A stretch of 64,000 nucleotides of DNA from Auanema rhodensis (Eukaryota > Nematoda > Chromadorea > Rhabditida > Rhabditidae), in the NCBI GenBank assembly GCA_964057225.1, contig OZ059896.1, positions 12,570,501 to 12,634,500 of the forward strand. The letters run 5' to 3'. Position numbers and translations under genes: made by a program. This document shows positions 8,369 to 20,011 of the stretch, one piece after another. The first letter of the stretch is position 1, and each line of letters starts with the position of its first letter. The notes beneath the pieces are model-generated. The model did no database searches. It had not been told where the DNA came from and saw only the letters and a program-made list of their open reading frames with translations.

Positions 8369-11300
8369 GAATCGAAGCAGAAGGCAGAGGACTCGTAGCT
8401 TTATGGGATAGCGGAGCATCTGTTTCATATTTGAAGGAATCATCAGTACGCTATTTAGGAAAAGAGAATTTCAACTCAACTAAAATCTCTGCCACCGCAG
8501 CAAATGGATCAATATTCAACTTTCTGGGTACAATAACGTTGGACATTGTTATTGCTGGATACCATCTTTCACACACATTTTTAATCTCTGAGGATAAACA
8601 TTGTCCTACTGAAATGTTACTTGGTTTGGACATCATGAAAGCATTAGAAGAAAAAGGAATAACAACTTCTCTACAAGCTCTACGCAAGCAATTAATAGTT
8701 GGAAACCATTTTCTACCATTATTATCCGCTAACCAGAAGAGCTTTCGCATCAGTTCAGACACCGTTTCAATTATAAACATTAGAGAATCTATTATTCCAC
8801 CCCGAACTAAAGCTATGATTCGTCTACAATTGGCAAAAGAACTACAACCAAAACAATACGCTCTTATACGATGTGGAAATGGACCTATTCAATTCACACC
8901 TACTGCTATCAAGACTTCACCACTCACAATATTCGCCATCAATACAGCAAATTATGAGGTGAAGTTAACAGGAAACACCATTATTGGAAAAGGAAAAATA
9001 GCAGAAGAAATTGGAATCCCACATATACCGGACTATATTCCACCAGAAGCTGATTGGTCAGATAAATTGCCTATTTTTGAGAAGAATCCTTTCGATAACT
9101 TAAAATTCGAATCAACGGATCTATCTAAAAATCAACGTCAAAATCTCAAAACTATGTTGAGAAGATTCAAAAATGCTTTTTTTAACGAAGATCGGAACAT
9201 TGGATTATTCAAAGGACCAATAGAACATTCAATCACTTTGAGAACCGATATGGACCTGCCCAAATCTCGATCATATCGAGTTCCTTTGGGTAAACAGGAT
9301 GAAGTTGAACGTCAAGTAAAAGAAATGCTAGACCAAGGAGTAATAGAAACATCAACATCAAGTTTTACAAGTCCAGTCGTCTTAGTCAAGAAGAAAGACA
9401 ACTCATTCCGCTTTGTAACGGACTTCCGTGCACTCAATAGTGTCACACAGAAACAGACTTATTCTATTCCGCATATACCAGAAATAATCGACAGCACTGC
9501 AGGAGCTCGATACTTCACAAACATCGATCTCGTATCGGGATTTTTTCAAATTCCTTTACGTGAAGAAGACCGTCACCTCACTGCATTTGTGACCTCATCA
9601 GGAGTTTATCAATATTGCAGAATGCCGATGGGTCTCTGTGGAGCTCCACATACATTTCAATCAGCTGTTCGCTATTTGCAAAATCAAGTAAAATGTCGAC
9701 TTTTTGTTTATCTGGATGATCTACTCATTATATCAAACACAGCTGAACAACATCTGGAGGATATAGAAGAAGTGTTACAAGCTTTACAAGGATTAGGAAT
9801 GAAAGCAAAACTAAGTAAATGCAAATTTGCAGCTACACAAGTTAAATTTCTTGGATTTATAATTGGTCGTGATGGAATACAACCTGATCCATCAAAAATT
9901 ACAGCCGTTATGAAATTTCCAACTCCTAAAACGGTCACCGCTATTCGTTCATTCCTTGGAATGACAAATTATTTTCGGCGATTCATCAGAGACTACGCCA
10001 AAATAGCCGAACCGTTGTATCAACTCACACACAAGGATCAAGATTTCGAATGGACGGAAGAACGTGAGAAAGCATTCGAGACTCTCAAGAAAGCTCTATG
10101 CACAGCACCAGTTCTGAAGCCACCAACAAATGGAGCACCTTTTGTTATTGAAAGTGACGCTAGTACTATTGCAATTGGAGCAGTCTTACTACAAGATACA
10201 GGAAATGGATTACACCCTGTTGCGTTCGCAAGTAGGAAGCTCTCACCTACAGAAAGAAAATACCCACCTATCGAATTAGAAGCTTTGGCACTCGTCTACG
10301 CATTACAACAATTTCGCACATATGTTTTAGGCACGTCAACTAAGCTAATAACGGATCATCGACCACTAACCAGTCTAATGAGTAGAAGAGATCTTATTGG
10401 AAGACTAGCGAAATATCAGTTAATGATCCAGGAATATGATATTGTGATTATGTACCGTCCAGGACGTATGAATAGTGTATGTGATGCACTATCCAGATAC
10501 ATAGGCAACGAAGCTAACGATGGTCCTAAACCGAAGCTACAGAAGACAACGCCAACAACAAGTTTAACGGATATCCAAGAAACCATCAACTATCTCATAA
10601 ATGTAACCAATGTGGAAACTCTGGATACCGACAAACTAATTCAGTTACAACAAGGAACACCATGGATTAAGGAAACTATTGCTGATATGTTAACGGAACA
10701 ACCTAAACAGATTAATAGCGATAGATATATTGTTATCGACGGAGTTTTACATGCTCGACCTAACAAACAATATCTTTCTCCAAGGATTATGATTCCGAAA
10801 CAAAAGACATTGAATCAAGTACTTGCGAAACTTTTTCATGAAGACGCAAGAATTGGAGCGCATCAAGGAATCAAAAGAACACATGCAGCATTATCAAGAA
10901 GATTCCATTGGACAAATATGATGGAAGATGCGAAAGAGATCGTCAGCCAATGCCTGACATGCGCAAAAAGGAAAATAAATCAACATGATACAACGAGAGA
11001 ACCATATGGAAAGTTTGTTACCCCACAAAAACCATTTGATAGGATTCATATGGATGTGACAGGACCTTTTTCCCCTAGCACTAATGGATTTAAATATATT
11101 CTTTCTATTCAAGATGCTTTTTCGAAATGGATAACGAGCATACCTTTACGCACACAGAATGCCGAAGAAACAGTCCGAAAGTTCCTGACGAATTTCGTCT
11201 TCATTTTTGGACCACCAGTGAGCATCGTGTCTGACAATGGAGGAAATTTTATATCTAAAGAATTCAAGTTAATGTGCAACGAATTTGGAATTGTACAAAC

Positions 11301-11868
11301 CTTCTCTCTGCCATATCACAAAAATACAAACGGTCAAGTGGAACGACTACATCGAACCATCCAGGAATGTTTATCCACTTGTGCTGAAAACCGTGTCTCT
11401 CAATGGGCCTCACAATTACCTAAAATCACATTCGCGTTAAATACAATCCCAAGTACAACTACCGGAATCAGCCCATACATTGCTTTATTTGGAAGAGACG
11501 CACGCCTACCTATGGACCGTCAATTACCAGGACAACCTCATCTAAATTCTCCTGAAGATGACGAATTATTGGAAAGAAATGAGAACCGGAAAAATACCTG
11601 GGATTCTATTCAAGAAAAAATTCAATTAAAATCAATTGAACAACAAAATCGGCTGAATAATAGTAACCGAATAGCATCACGTATATTTGAAATAGGTGAA
11701 ATGGTACTATTGAAGGATATGACGGTTCACGGCAAATTGCGACCCACTTATAATGGACCGTTCAAAATTACAGGCGTATACAACTCATATGTGGAATTGG
11801 AAATGAGTCAAGGAAAGATGAGAAAAGTACATAAGGATCTCATCAAAAAGCTTGCTGCAACATTATGA
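8242..11868 (+). CDS. pol: Pol polyprotein: protease, reverse transcriptase, RNase H, integrase
   Basis: Replication and integration enzymes. The frame opens at 8242 (after TGA 8239-8241) and overlaps the env end by 127 bp in the -1 frame; no ATG precedes the protease, so frameshifting or splicing is needed. Protease: DSGA at 8407-8418, with a second LLGLDIM motif near 8614-8634. RT: catalytic YLDD at 9709-9720, preceded by LPKSRSYRVPLG and PMGLCGAPHTFQ motifs and followed by FLGFIIG. RNase H: acidic residues at 10156 (Asp), 10279 (Glu) and 10354 (Asp). Integrase: HHCC zinc site with His at 10837 and 10861 and Cys at 10951 and 10960. The D,D35,E triad is at 11053, 11233 and 11341; the last spacing is exactly 35 residues. 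A GPF module lies near 11755. No stop or missing catalytic residue was seen. The stop is TGA at 11866-11868. Confidence 0.97.
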   Translation, partial: HRCSTRIDETIRRYFPTVITFIPIIIPFVGCCATNKRELPYIRIEAEGRGLVALWDSGASVSYLKESSVRYLGKENFNSTKISATAANGSIFNFLGTITLDIVIAGYHLSHTFLISEDKHCPTEMLLGLDIMKALEEKGITTSLQALRKQLIVGNHFLPLLSANQKSFRISSDTVSIINIRESIIPPRTKAMIRLQLAKELQPKQYALIRCGNGPIQFTPTAIKTSPLTIFAINTANYEVKLTGNTIIGKGKIAEEIGIPHIPDYIPPEADWSDKLPIFEKNPFDNLKFESTDLSKNQRQNLKTMLRRFKNAFFNEDRNIGLFKGPIEHSITLRTDMDLPKSRSYRVPLGKQDEVERQVKEMLDQGVIETSTSSFTSPVVLVKKKDNSFRFVTDFRALNSVTQKQTYSIPHIPEIIDSTAGARYFTNIDLVSGFFQIPLREEDRHLTAFVTSSGVYQYCRMPMGLCGAPHTFQSAVRYLQNQVKCRLFVYLDDLLIISNTAEQHLEDIEEVLQALQGLGMKAKLSKCKFAATQVKFLGFIIGRDGIQPDPSKITAVMKFPTPKTVTAIRSFLGMTNYFRRFIRDYAKIAEPLYQLTHKDQDFEWTEEREKAFETLKKALCTAPVLKPPTNGAPFVIESDASTIAIGAVLLQDTGNGLHPVAFASRKLSPTERKYPPIELEALALVYALQQFRTYVLGTSTKLITDHRPLTSLMSRRDLIGRLAKYQLMIQEYDIVIMYRPGRMNSVCDALSRYIGNEANDGPKPKLQKTTPTTSLTDIQETINYLINVTNVETLDTDKLIQLQQGTPWIKETIADMLTEQPKQINSDRYIVIDGVLHARPNKQYLSPRIMIPKQKTLNQVLAKLFHEDARIGAHQGIKRTHAALSRRFHWTNMMEDAKEIVSQCLTCAKRKINQHDTTREPYGKFVTPQKPFDRIHMDVTGPFSPSTNGFKYILSIQDAFSKWITSIPLRTQNAEETVRKFLTNFVFIFGPPVSIVSDNGGNFISKEFKLMCNEFGIVQTFSLPYHKNTNGQVERLHRTIQECLSTCAENRVSQWASQLPKITFALNTIPSTTTGISPYIALFGRDARLPMDRQLPGQPHLNSPEDDELLERNENRKNTWDSIQEKIQLKSIEQQNRLNNSNRIASRIFEIGEMVLLKDMTVHGKLRPTYNGPFKITGVYNSYVELEMSQGKMRKVHKDLIKKLAATL

Positions 11869-11925
11869 AAATTTTGGAAACCTTATGCATACCTGTGAGG
11901 ACACAGGACTTCAAGAGCGGTAGCA
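11869..11925 (+). other. 3' spacer with hairpin and weak polypurine tract
   Basis: Only 57 bp separate the pol stop from the 3' LTR, so there is no room for a 3' env. It holds a perfect 6-bp-stem hairpin, CCTGTG-AGGA-CACAGG (11892-11907). The only purine-rich run next to the LTR is AAGAGCGG (11913-11920), followed by TAGCA. This is a poor polypurine tract, so the plus-strand primer site is uncertain. Confidence 0.6.
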
Positions 11926-12324
11926 TGTTATACTTTATAATTATGTACTTTATTCTTTCTATAATTTTTATGTATTTCTTTATTCTGTGTTTTATATTTT
12001 ATATTTTATAATTCTAGTTTCTTGTCTTAGTGTATTATGTTATCAGTTATATTTTGCAGCTTCAGCATTTTCCGAGATAGTTATAATTGTCATTGACAAC
12101 TTATAACCTTTCGTGGAAAATGCTGATAACATTCGCTATATAAGCTTGCCATTCAACTGAATCTTCAGTTGGCGGACTTATCTTTATCTTTATTTGTTTA
12201 ATGTTTAAATGTTTTTTATTTATAATAAATCTTTCTCTCTTCCTCAAATCTTATTGTTTCTTTTACAACACATCAATCTAAGGGTCAATCATGGAATATT
12301 AATATCCAACTTAAGGATATTACA
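11926..12324 (+). repeat. 3' LTR of the gypsy element
   Basis: A 399-bp copy of 2943-3341 with one difference I can find. It contains the same palindrome (12063-12125), TATATAA (12137-12143), the initiator palindrome (12154-12171) and AATAAA (12224-12229). It ends ATTACA and is followed by the right target duplication TATT (12325-12328), then satellite sequence. Confidence 0.97.
12224..12229 (+). terminator. AATAAA polyadenylation signal in the 3' LTR
   Basis: Expected 3' end signal for the genomic RNA, followed by a CT-rich stretch. It sits at the same offset (298 bp) as the copy in the 5' LTR. Confidence 0.7.
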
Positions 12325-15300
12325 TATTTATTTTTTGACTGTCAAATCGGCAAGCACCTGCTGCACATGTGCGAGCTATTCGAGTGACCGATGCCCAAAC
12401 GAACCACGCTTAGAAAACGAGGCTGACATAACACGTTTTTCACTCCTACCCAGATTGATTGCTTTAGAGACATTTCTGTCTTATCTCATTATATTCTCAA
12501 CTTTGACTTTGATTTTTCTAAAATTTCATTAATGTATAATTCAAAAAATCATTTCTTGTGATCAGATTGTTAATCGTTATATCTGTAAACGTTTCTCTCG
12601 AAATAGCAAATAGAGTGTTCAGTTGTACCCACTTAACAAAGAAAGTAGAAGAACATATATATTTAAAGCAAAAAAAGTGCGGAGAAGTCGTTATCTCGTT
12701 AACATCAGTTTCACTGCCCAAAACTCTGTTTATTGTCATTCTACTTGCTATTTCGAGAGAAACGTTCACAGATATATATGAATATTTACTACACTAGCAA
12801 GCAGAAGAAAACCTTATACTAGTTCATTGTTTTTTTTTTAATTTTTTCGGTATATTTATTTTTTCACTGTCAAATCGGCAAGCACCTGCTGCACATGTGC
12901 GAGCTATTTGAGTGACCGATGCCCAAACGAACCACGCTCAGAAAATGAGGCTGACATAACACGTTTTTCACTCCTACCCAGATTGATTGCTTTAGAGACA
13001 TTTCTGTCTTATCTCATTATATTCTCAACTTTGACTTTGATTTTTCTAAAATTTCATTAATGTATAATTCAAAATATCATTTCTTGTGATCAGATTGTTA
13101 ATCGTTATATCTGTAAACGTTTCTCTCGAAATAGCAAGTGGAGTGTTCAGTTGTACCCACTTAACAAAGAAAGTAGAAGAACATATATATTTAGAGCAAA
13201 AAAAGTGCGGAAAAGTCGTTATCTCGTTAACATCAGTTTCACTGCCCAAAACTCTGTTTATTGTCATTCTACTTGCTATTTCGAGAGAAACGTTTACAGA
13301 TATATATGAATATTTACTACACTAGCAAGCAGAAGAAAACCTTATACTAGTTCATTGTTTTTTTTTAATTTTTTTCGGTATATTTATTTTTTCACTGTCA
13401 AATCGGCAAGCACCTGCTGCACATGTGCGAGCTTTTCGAGTGACCGATGCCCAAACGAACCACGCTTAGAAAATGAGGCTGACATAACACGTTTTTCACT
13501 CGTACCCAGATTGATTGCTTTAGAGACATTTCTGTCTTATCTCATTATATTCTCAACTTTGACTTTGATTTTTCTAAAATTTCATTAATGTATAATTCAA
13601 AATATCATTTCTTGTGATCAGATTGTTAATCGTTATATCTGTAAACGTTTCTCTCGAAGTAGCAAGTAGAGTGTTCAGTTGTACCCACTTAACAAAGAAA
13701 GTAGAAGAACATATATTTTTAGAGCAAAAAAAGTGCGGAAAAGTCGTTATCTCGTGAACATCAGTTTCACTGCCCAAAACTCTGTTTATTGTCTTTCTAC
13801 TTGCTATTTCGAGAGAAACCTTTACAGATATACATATATGAATATTTACTACACTAGCAAGCAGAAGAAAACCTTATACTAGTTCATTGTTTTTTTTTAA
13901 TTTTTTTCGGTATATTTATTTTTTCACTGTCAAATCGGCAAGCACCTGCTGCACATGTGCGAGCTATTCGAGTGACCGATGCCCAAACGAACCACGCTTA
14001 GAAAATGAGGCTGACATAACACGTTTTTCACTCCTACCCAGATTGATTGCTTTAGAGACATTTCTGTCTTATCTCATTATATTCTCTACTTTAACTTTGA
14101 TTTTTCTAAAATTTCATTAATGTATAATTCAAAATATCATTTCTTGTGATCAGATTGTTAATCGTTATATCTGTAAACGTTTCTCTCGAAGTAGCAAGTA
14201 GAGTGTTCAGTTGTACCCACTTAACAAAGAAAGTAGAAGAACATATATATTTAGAGCAAAAAAAGTGCGGAAAAGTCGTTATCTCGTTAACATCAGTTTC
14301 ACTGTTCAAAACTCTGTTTATTGTCACTCTACTTGCTATTTCGAGAGAAACGTTTACAGATATATATGAATATTTACTACACTAGCAAGCAGAAGAAAAC
14401 CTTATACTAGTTCATTGTTTCTTTTTAATTTTTTTCGGTATATTTATTTTTTCACTGTCAAATCGGCAAGCACCTGCTGCACATGTGCGAGCTATTCGAG
14501 TGACCGATGCCCAAACGAGGCACGCTTAGAAAATGAGGCTGACATAACACGTTTTTCACTCTGTAGAGTTGTACCCACTTAACAAAGAAAGTAGAAGAAC
14601 ATATATATATAGAGAAAAGAAAGTGCGGAAAAGTCGTTATCTCGTTAACATCAGTTTCACTGCCCAAAACTCTGTTTATTGTCATTCTCCTTGCTATTTC
14701 GAGAGAAACGTTTACAGATATATATGAATATTTACTACACTAGCAAGCAAAAAAAACCTTATACTAGTTCATTGTTTTTTTTTAATTTTTTTCGGTATAT
14801 TTATTTTTTCACTGTCAAATCGGCAAGCACCTGCTGCACATGTGCGAGCTATTCGAGTGACCGATGCCCAAACGAACCACGCTTAGAAAATGAGGCTGAC
14901 ATAACACGTTTTTCACTCCTACCCAGATTGATTGCTTTAGAGACATTTCTGTCTTATCTCATTATATTCTCAACTTTGACTTTGATTTTTCTAAAATTTC
15001 ATTAATGTATAATTCAAAATATCATTTCTTGTAATCAGATTGTTAATCGTTATATCTGTAAACGTTTCTCTCGAAATAGCAAGTAGAGTGTTCAGTTGTA
15101 CCCACTTAACAAAAAAAGTAGAAGAACATATATATTTAGAGCAAAAAAAGTGCGGAAAAGTCGTTATCTCGTTAACATCAGTTTCACTGCCCAAAACTCT
15201 GTTTATTGTCATTCTACTTGCTATTTCGAGAGAAACATTCACAGATATATATGAATATTCACTACACTAGCAAGCAGAAGAAAACCTTATACTAGTTCAT

Positions 15301-17247
15301 TGTTTCTTTTTAATTTTTTTCGGTATATTTATTTTTTCACTGTCAAATCGGCAAGCACCTGCTGCACATGTGCGAGCTATTCGAGTGACCGATGCTCAAA
15401 CGAGCCACGCTTAGAAAATGAGGCTGACATAACACGCTTTTCACTCCTACCCAGATTGATTGCTTTAGAGACATTTCTGTCTTATCTCATTATATTCTCA
15501 ACTTTGACTTTGATTTTTCTAAAATTTCATTAATGTATAATTCAAAATATCATTTCTTGTGATCAGATTGTTAATCGTTAAATCTGTAAACGTTTCTCTC
15601 GAAATAGCAAGTAGAGTGTTCAGTTGTACCCACATAACAAAGAAAGTAGAAGAACATATATATTTAGAGCAAAAAAAGTGCGGAAAAGTCGTTATCTCGT
15701 TAACATCAGTTTCACTGCCCAAAACTCTGTTTATTGTCATTCTACTTGCTATTTTGAGAGAAACGTTTACAGATATATATGAATATTTACTACACTAGCA
15801 AGCAGAAGAAAACCTTATACTAGTTCATTGTTTTTTTTAAATTTTTTTTCGGTATTTTTATTTTTTCACTGTCAAATCGGCAAGCACCTGCTGCACATGT
15901 GCGAGCTATTCGAGTGACCGATGCCCGAACAAGCCACGCTTAAAAAATGAGGCTGACATAACACGTTTTTCACTCCTACCCAGATTGATTGCTTTAGAGA
16001 CATTTCTGTCTTATCTCATTATATTCTCTACTTTAACTTTGATTTTTCTAAAATTTCATTAATGTATAATTCAAAATATCATTTCTTGTGATCAGATTGT
16101 TAATCGTTATATCTGTAAACGTTTCTCTCGAAGTAGCAAGTAGAGTGTTCAGTTGTACCCACTTAACAAAGAAAGTAGAAGAACATATATATTTAGAGCA
16201 AAAAAAGTGCGGAAAAGTCGTTATCTCGTTAACATCAGTTTCACTGTTCAAAACTCTGTTTATTGTCACTCTACTTGCTATTTCGAGAGAAACGTTTACA
16301 GATATATATGAATATTCACTACACTAGCAAGCAGAAGAAAACCTTATACTAGTTCATTGTTTCTTTTTAATTTTTTTCGGTATATTTATTTTTTCATTGT
16401 CAAATCGGCAAGCACCTGCTGCACATGTGCGAGCTTTTCGAGTGACCGATGCCCAAACGAACCACGCTTAGAAAATGAGGCTGACATAACACGTTTTTCA
16501 CTCGTACCCAGATTGATTGCTTTAGAGACATTTCTGTCTTATCTCATTATATTCTCAACTTTGACTTTGATTTTTCTAAAATTTCATTAATGTATAATTC
16601 AAAATATCATTTCTTGTGATCAGATTGTTAATCGTTATATCTGTAAACGTTTCTCTCGAAGTAGCAAGTAGAGTGTTCAGTTGTACCCACTTAACAAAGA
16701 AAGTAGAAGAACATATATTTTTAGAGCAAAAAAAGTGCGGAAAAGTCGTTATCTCGTGAACATCAGTTTCACTGCCCAAAACTCTGTTTATTGTCTTTCT
16801 ACTTGCTATTTCGAGAGAAACCTTTACAGATATACATATATGAATATTTACTACACTAGCAAGCAGAAGAAAACCTTATACTAGTTCATTGTTTTTTTTA
16901 AATTTTTTTCGGCAAATCGGCAAACACCTGCTGCACATGTGCGAGCTATTCGAGTGACCGATGCCCAAACGAGCCACGCTTAGAAAATGAGACTGACATA
17001 ACACGTTTTTCACTCTGTAGATTTGTACCCACTTAACAAAGAAAATAGAATAACATATATATTTAGAGCAAAAAAAGTGCGGAAAAGTCGTTATCTCGTT
17101 AACATCAGTTTCACTGTTCAAAACTCTGTTTATTGTCACTCTACTTGCTATTTCGAGAGAAACGTTTACAGATATATATGAATATTCACTACACTAGCAA
17201 GCAGGAGAAAACCTTATTCTAGTTCATTGTTTTTTTTTAATCTTTTT

Positions 17248-17339
17248 CGGTATATTTATTTTTTCACTGTCAAATCGGCAACACTAGCAAGCAGAAGAAA
17301 ACCTTATACTAGTTCATTGTTTTTTTTTTTGATTTTTTT
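17248..17339 (+). repeat. 92-bp remnant satellite unit
   Basis: The distance between successive CGGTA markers is only 92 bp here. The unit runs into CAAATCGGCA and then jumps to ACACTAGCAAGCAG, which is normally about 250 bp or more further on. Everything between, including the palindrome and the right hairpin arm, is deleted. It is unique in the window and looks like one internal deletion that was not amplified. Confidence 0.9.
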
Positions 17340-20011
17340 CGGTACATTTATTTTTTCACTGTCAAATCGGCAAGCACCTGCTGCACATGTGCGAGCTATT
17401 CGAGTGACCGATGCCCAAACAAGCCACGCTTAGAAAATGAGGCTGACATAACACGTTTTTCACTCTGTAGAGTTGTACCCACTTAACAAAAAAAGTAGAA
17501 GAACATATATATTTAGAGCAAAAAAAGTGCGGAAAAGTCGTTATCTCGTTAACATCAGTTTCACTGTTCAAAACTCTGTTTATTGTCACTCTACTTGCTA
17601 TTTCGAGAGAAACGTTTACAGATATATATGAATATTCACTACACTAGCAAGCAGAAGAAAACCTTATACTAGTTCATTGTTTTTTTTTTAATTTTTTTCG
17701 GTATATTTATTTTTTCACTGTCAAATCGGCAAGCACCTGCTGCACATGTGCGAGCTATTTGAGTGATCGATGCCTAAACGAGCCACGCTTAGAAAATGAG
17801 GCCGACATAACACGTTTTTCACTCCTACCCAGATTGATTGCTTTAGAGACATTTCTGTCTTATCTCATTATATTCTCAACTTTGACTTTGATTTTTCTAA
17901 AATTTCATTAATGTATAATTCAAAATATCATTTCTTGTGATCAGATTGTTAATCGTTATATCTGTAAACGTTTCTCTCGAAATAGCAAGTAGAGTGTTCA
18001 GTTGTACCCACTTAACAAAGAAAGTAGAAGAACATATATATTTAGAGCAAAAAAAGTGCGGAAAAGTCGTTATCTCGTTAACATCAGTTTCACTGCCCAA
18101 AACTCTGTTTATTGTCATTCCACTTGCTATTTTGAGAGAAACGTTTACAGATATATATGAATATTTACTACACTAGCAAGCAGAAGAAAACCTTATACTA
18201 GTTCATTGTTTTTTTAAAATTTTTTTTCGGTACATTTATTTTTTCACTGTCAAATCGGCAAGCACCTGCTGCACATGTGCGAGCAATTCGAGTGACCGAT
18301 GCTCAAACGAGCCACGCTTAGAAAATGAGGCTGACATAACACGTTTTTCACTCTTACCCAGATTGATTGCTTTAGAGACATTTCTGTCTTATCTCATTAT
18401 ATTCTCTACTTTGACTTTGATTTTTCTAAAATTTCATTAATGTATAATTCAAAATATCATTTCTTGTGATCAGATTGTTAATCGTTATATCTGTAAACGT
18501 TTCTCTCGAAATAGCAAGTAGAGTGTTCAGTTGTACCCACTTAACAAAGAAAGTAGAAGAACATATATATTTAGAGCAAAAAAAGTGCGGAAAAGTAGTT
18601 ATCTCGTTAACATCAGTTTCACTGCCCAAAACTCTGTTTATTGTCATTCTATTTGCTATTTCGAGAGAAACGTTTACAGATATATATCAATATTTACTAC
18701 ACTAGCAAGCAGAAGAAAACCTTATACTAGTTCATTGTTTTTTTTAAATTTTTTTCGGTATATTCATTTTTTCACTGTCAAATCGGCAAGCACCTGCTGC
18801 ACATGTGCGAGCTATTCGAGTGACCGATGCTCAAACGAGCCACGCTTAGAAAATGAGGCTGACATAACACGCTTTTCACTCCTACCCAGATTGATTGCTT
18901 TAGAGACATTTCTGTCTTATCTCATTATATTCTCAACTTTGACTTTGATTTTTCTAAAATTTCATTAATGTATAATTCAAAATATCATTTCTTGTGATCA
19001 GATTGTTAATCGTTATATCTGTAAACGTTTCTCTCGAAATAGCAAGTAGAGTGTTCAGTTGTACCCACTTAACAAAGAAAGTAGAAGAACATATATATTT
19101 AGAGCAAAAAAAGTGCGGAAAAGTAGTTATCTCGTTAACATCAGTTTCACTGCCCAAAACTCTGTTTATTGTCATTCTACTTGCTATTTCGAGAGAAACG
19201 TTTACAGATATATATCAATATTTACTACACTAGCAAGCAGAAGAAAACCTTATACTAGTTCATTGTTTTTTTTTAAATTTTTTTCGGTATATTCATTTTT
19301 TCACTGTCAAATCGGCAAGCACCTGCTGCACATGTGCGAGCTATTCGAGTGACCGATGCTCAAACGAGCCACGCTTAGAAAATGAGGCTGACATAACACG
19401 CTTTTCACTCCTACCCAGATTGATTGCTTTAGAGACATTTCTGTCTTATCTCATTATATTCTCAACTTTGACTTTGATTTTTCTAAAATTTCATTAATGT
19501 ATAATTCAAAATATCATTTCTTGTGATCAGATTGTTAATCGTTATATCTGTAAACGTTTCTCTCGAAATAGCAAGTAGAGTGTTCAGTTGTACCCACTTA
19601 ACAAAGAAAGTAGAAGAACATATATATTTAGAGCAAAAAAAGTGCGGAAAAGTCGTTATCTCGTTAACATCAGTTTCACTGCCCAAAACTCTGTTTATTG
19701 TCATTCTACTTGCTATTTTGAGAGAAACGTTTACAGATATATATGAATATTTACTACACTAGCAAGCAGAAGAAAACCTTATACTAGTTCATTGTTTTTT
19801 TAAAATTTTTTTTCGGTACATTCATTTTTTCACTGTCAAATCGGCAAGCACCTGCTGCACATGTGCGAGCTATTCGAGTGACCGATGCTCAAACGAGCCA
19901 CGCTTAGAAAATGAGGCTGACATAACACGTTTTTCACTCTTACCCAGATTGATTGCTTTAGAGACATTTCTGTCTTATCTCATTATATTCTCAACTTTGA
20001 CTTTGATTTTT

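Larger units (their letters stand above)
2943..12324 (+). mobile_element. Complete Ty3/gypsy LTR retrotransposon with envelope-like ORF (9382 bp)
   Basis: A full-length element: 399-bp LTRs at 2943-3341 and 11926-12324, a leader of about 820 bp, gag (4163-5341), an envelope-like ORF (5342-8368), pol (8242-11868) and a 57-bp 3' spacer. The LTRs begin TG, end CA and differ at one position that I can find (TTTATTG versus TTTAATG about 270 bp into the LTR). All three frames are long and uninterrupted, so the copy is young and may be active. Pol order (PR-RT-RNase H-INT with a GPF module) places it in Ty3/gypsy (Metaviridae). The gag-env-pol order is not that of canonical env-bearing gypsy elements, whose env lies 3' of pol. 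Confidence 0.96.
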
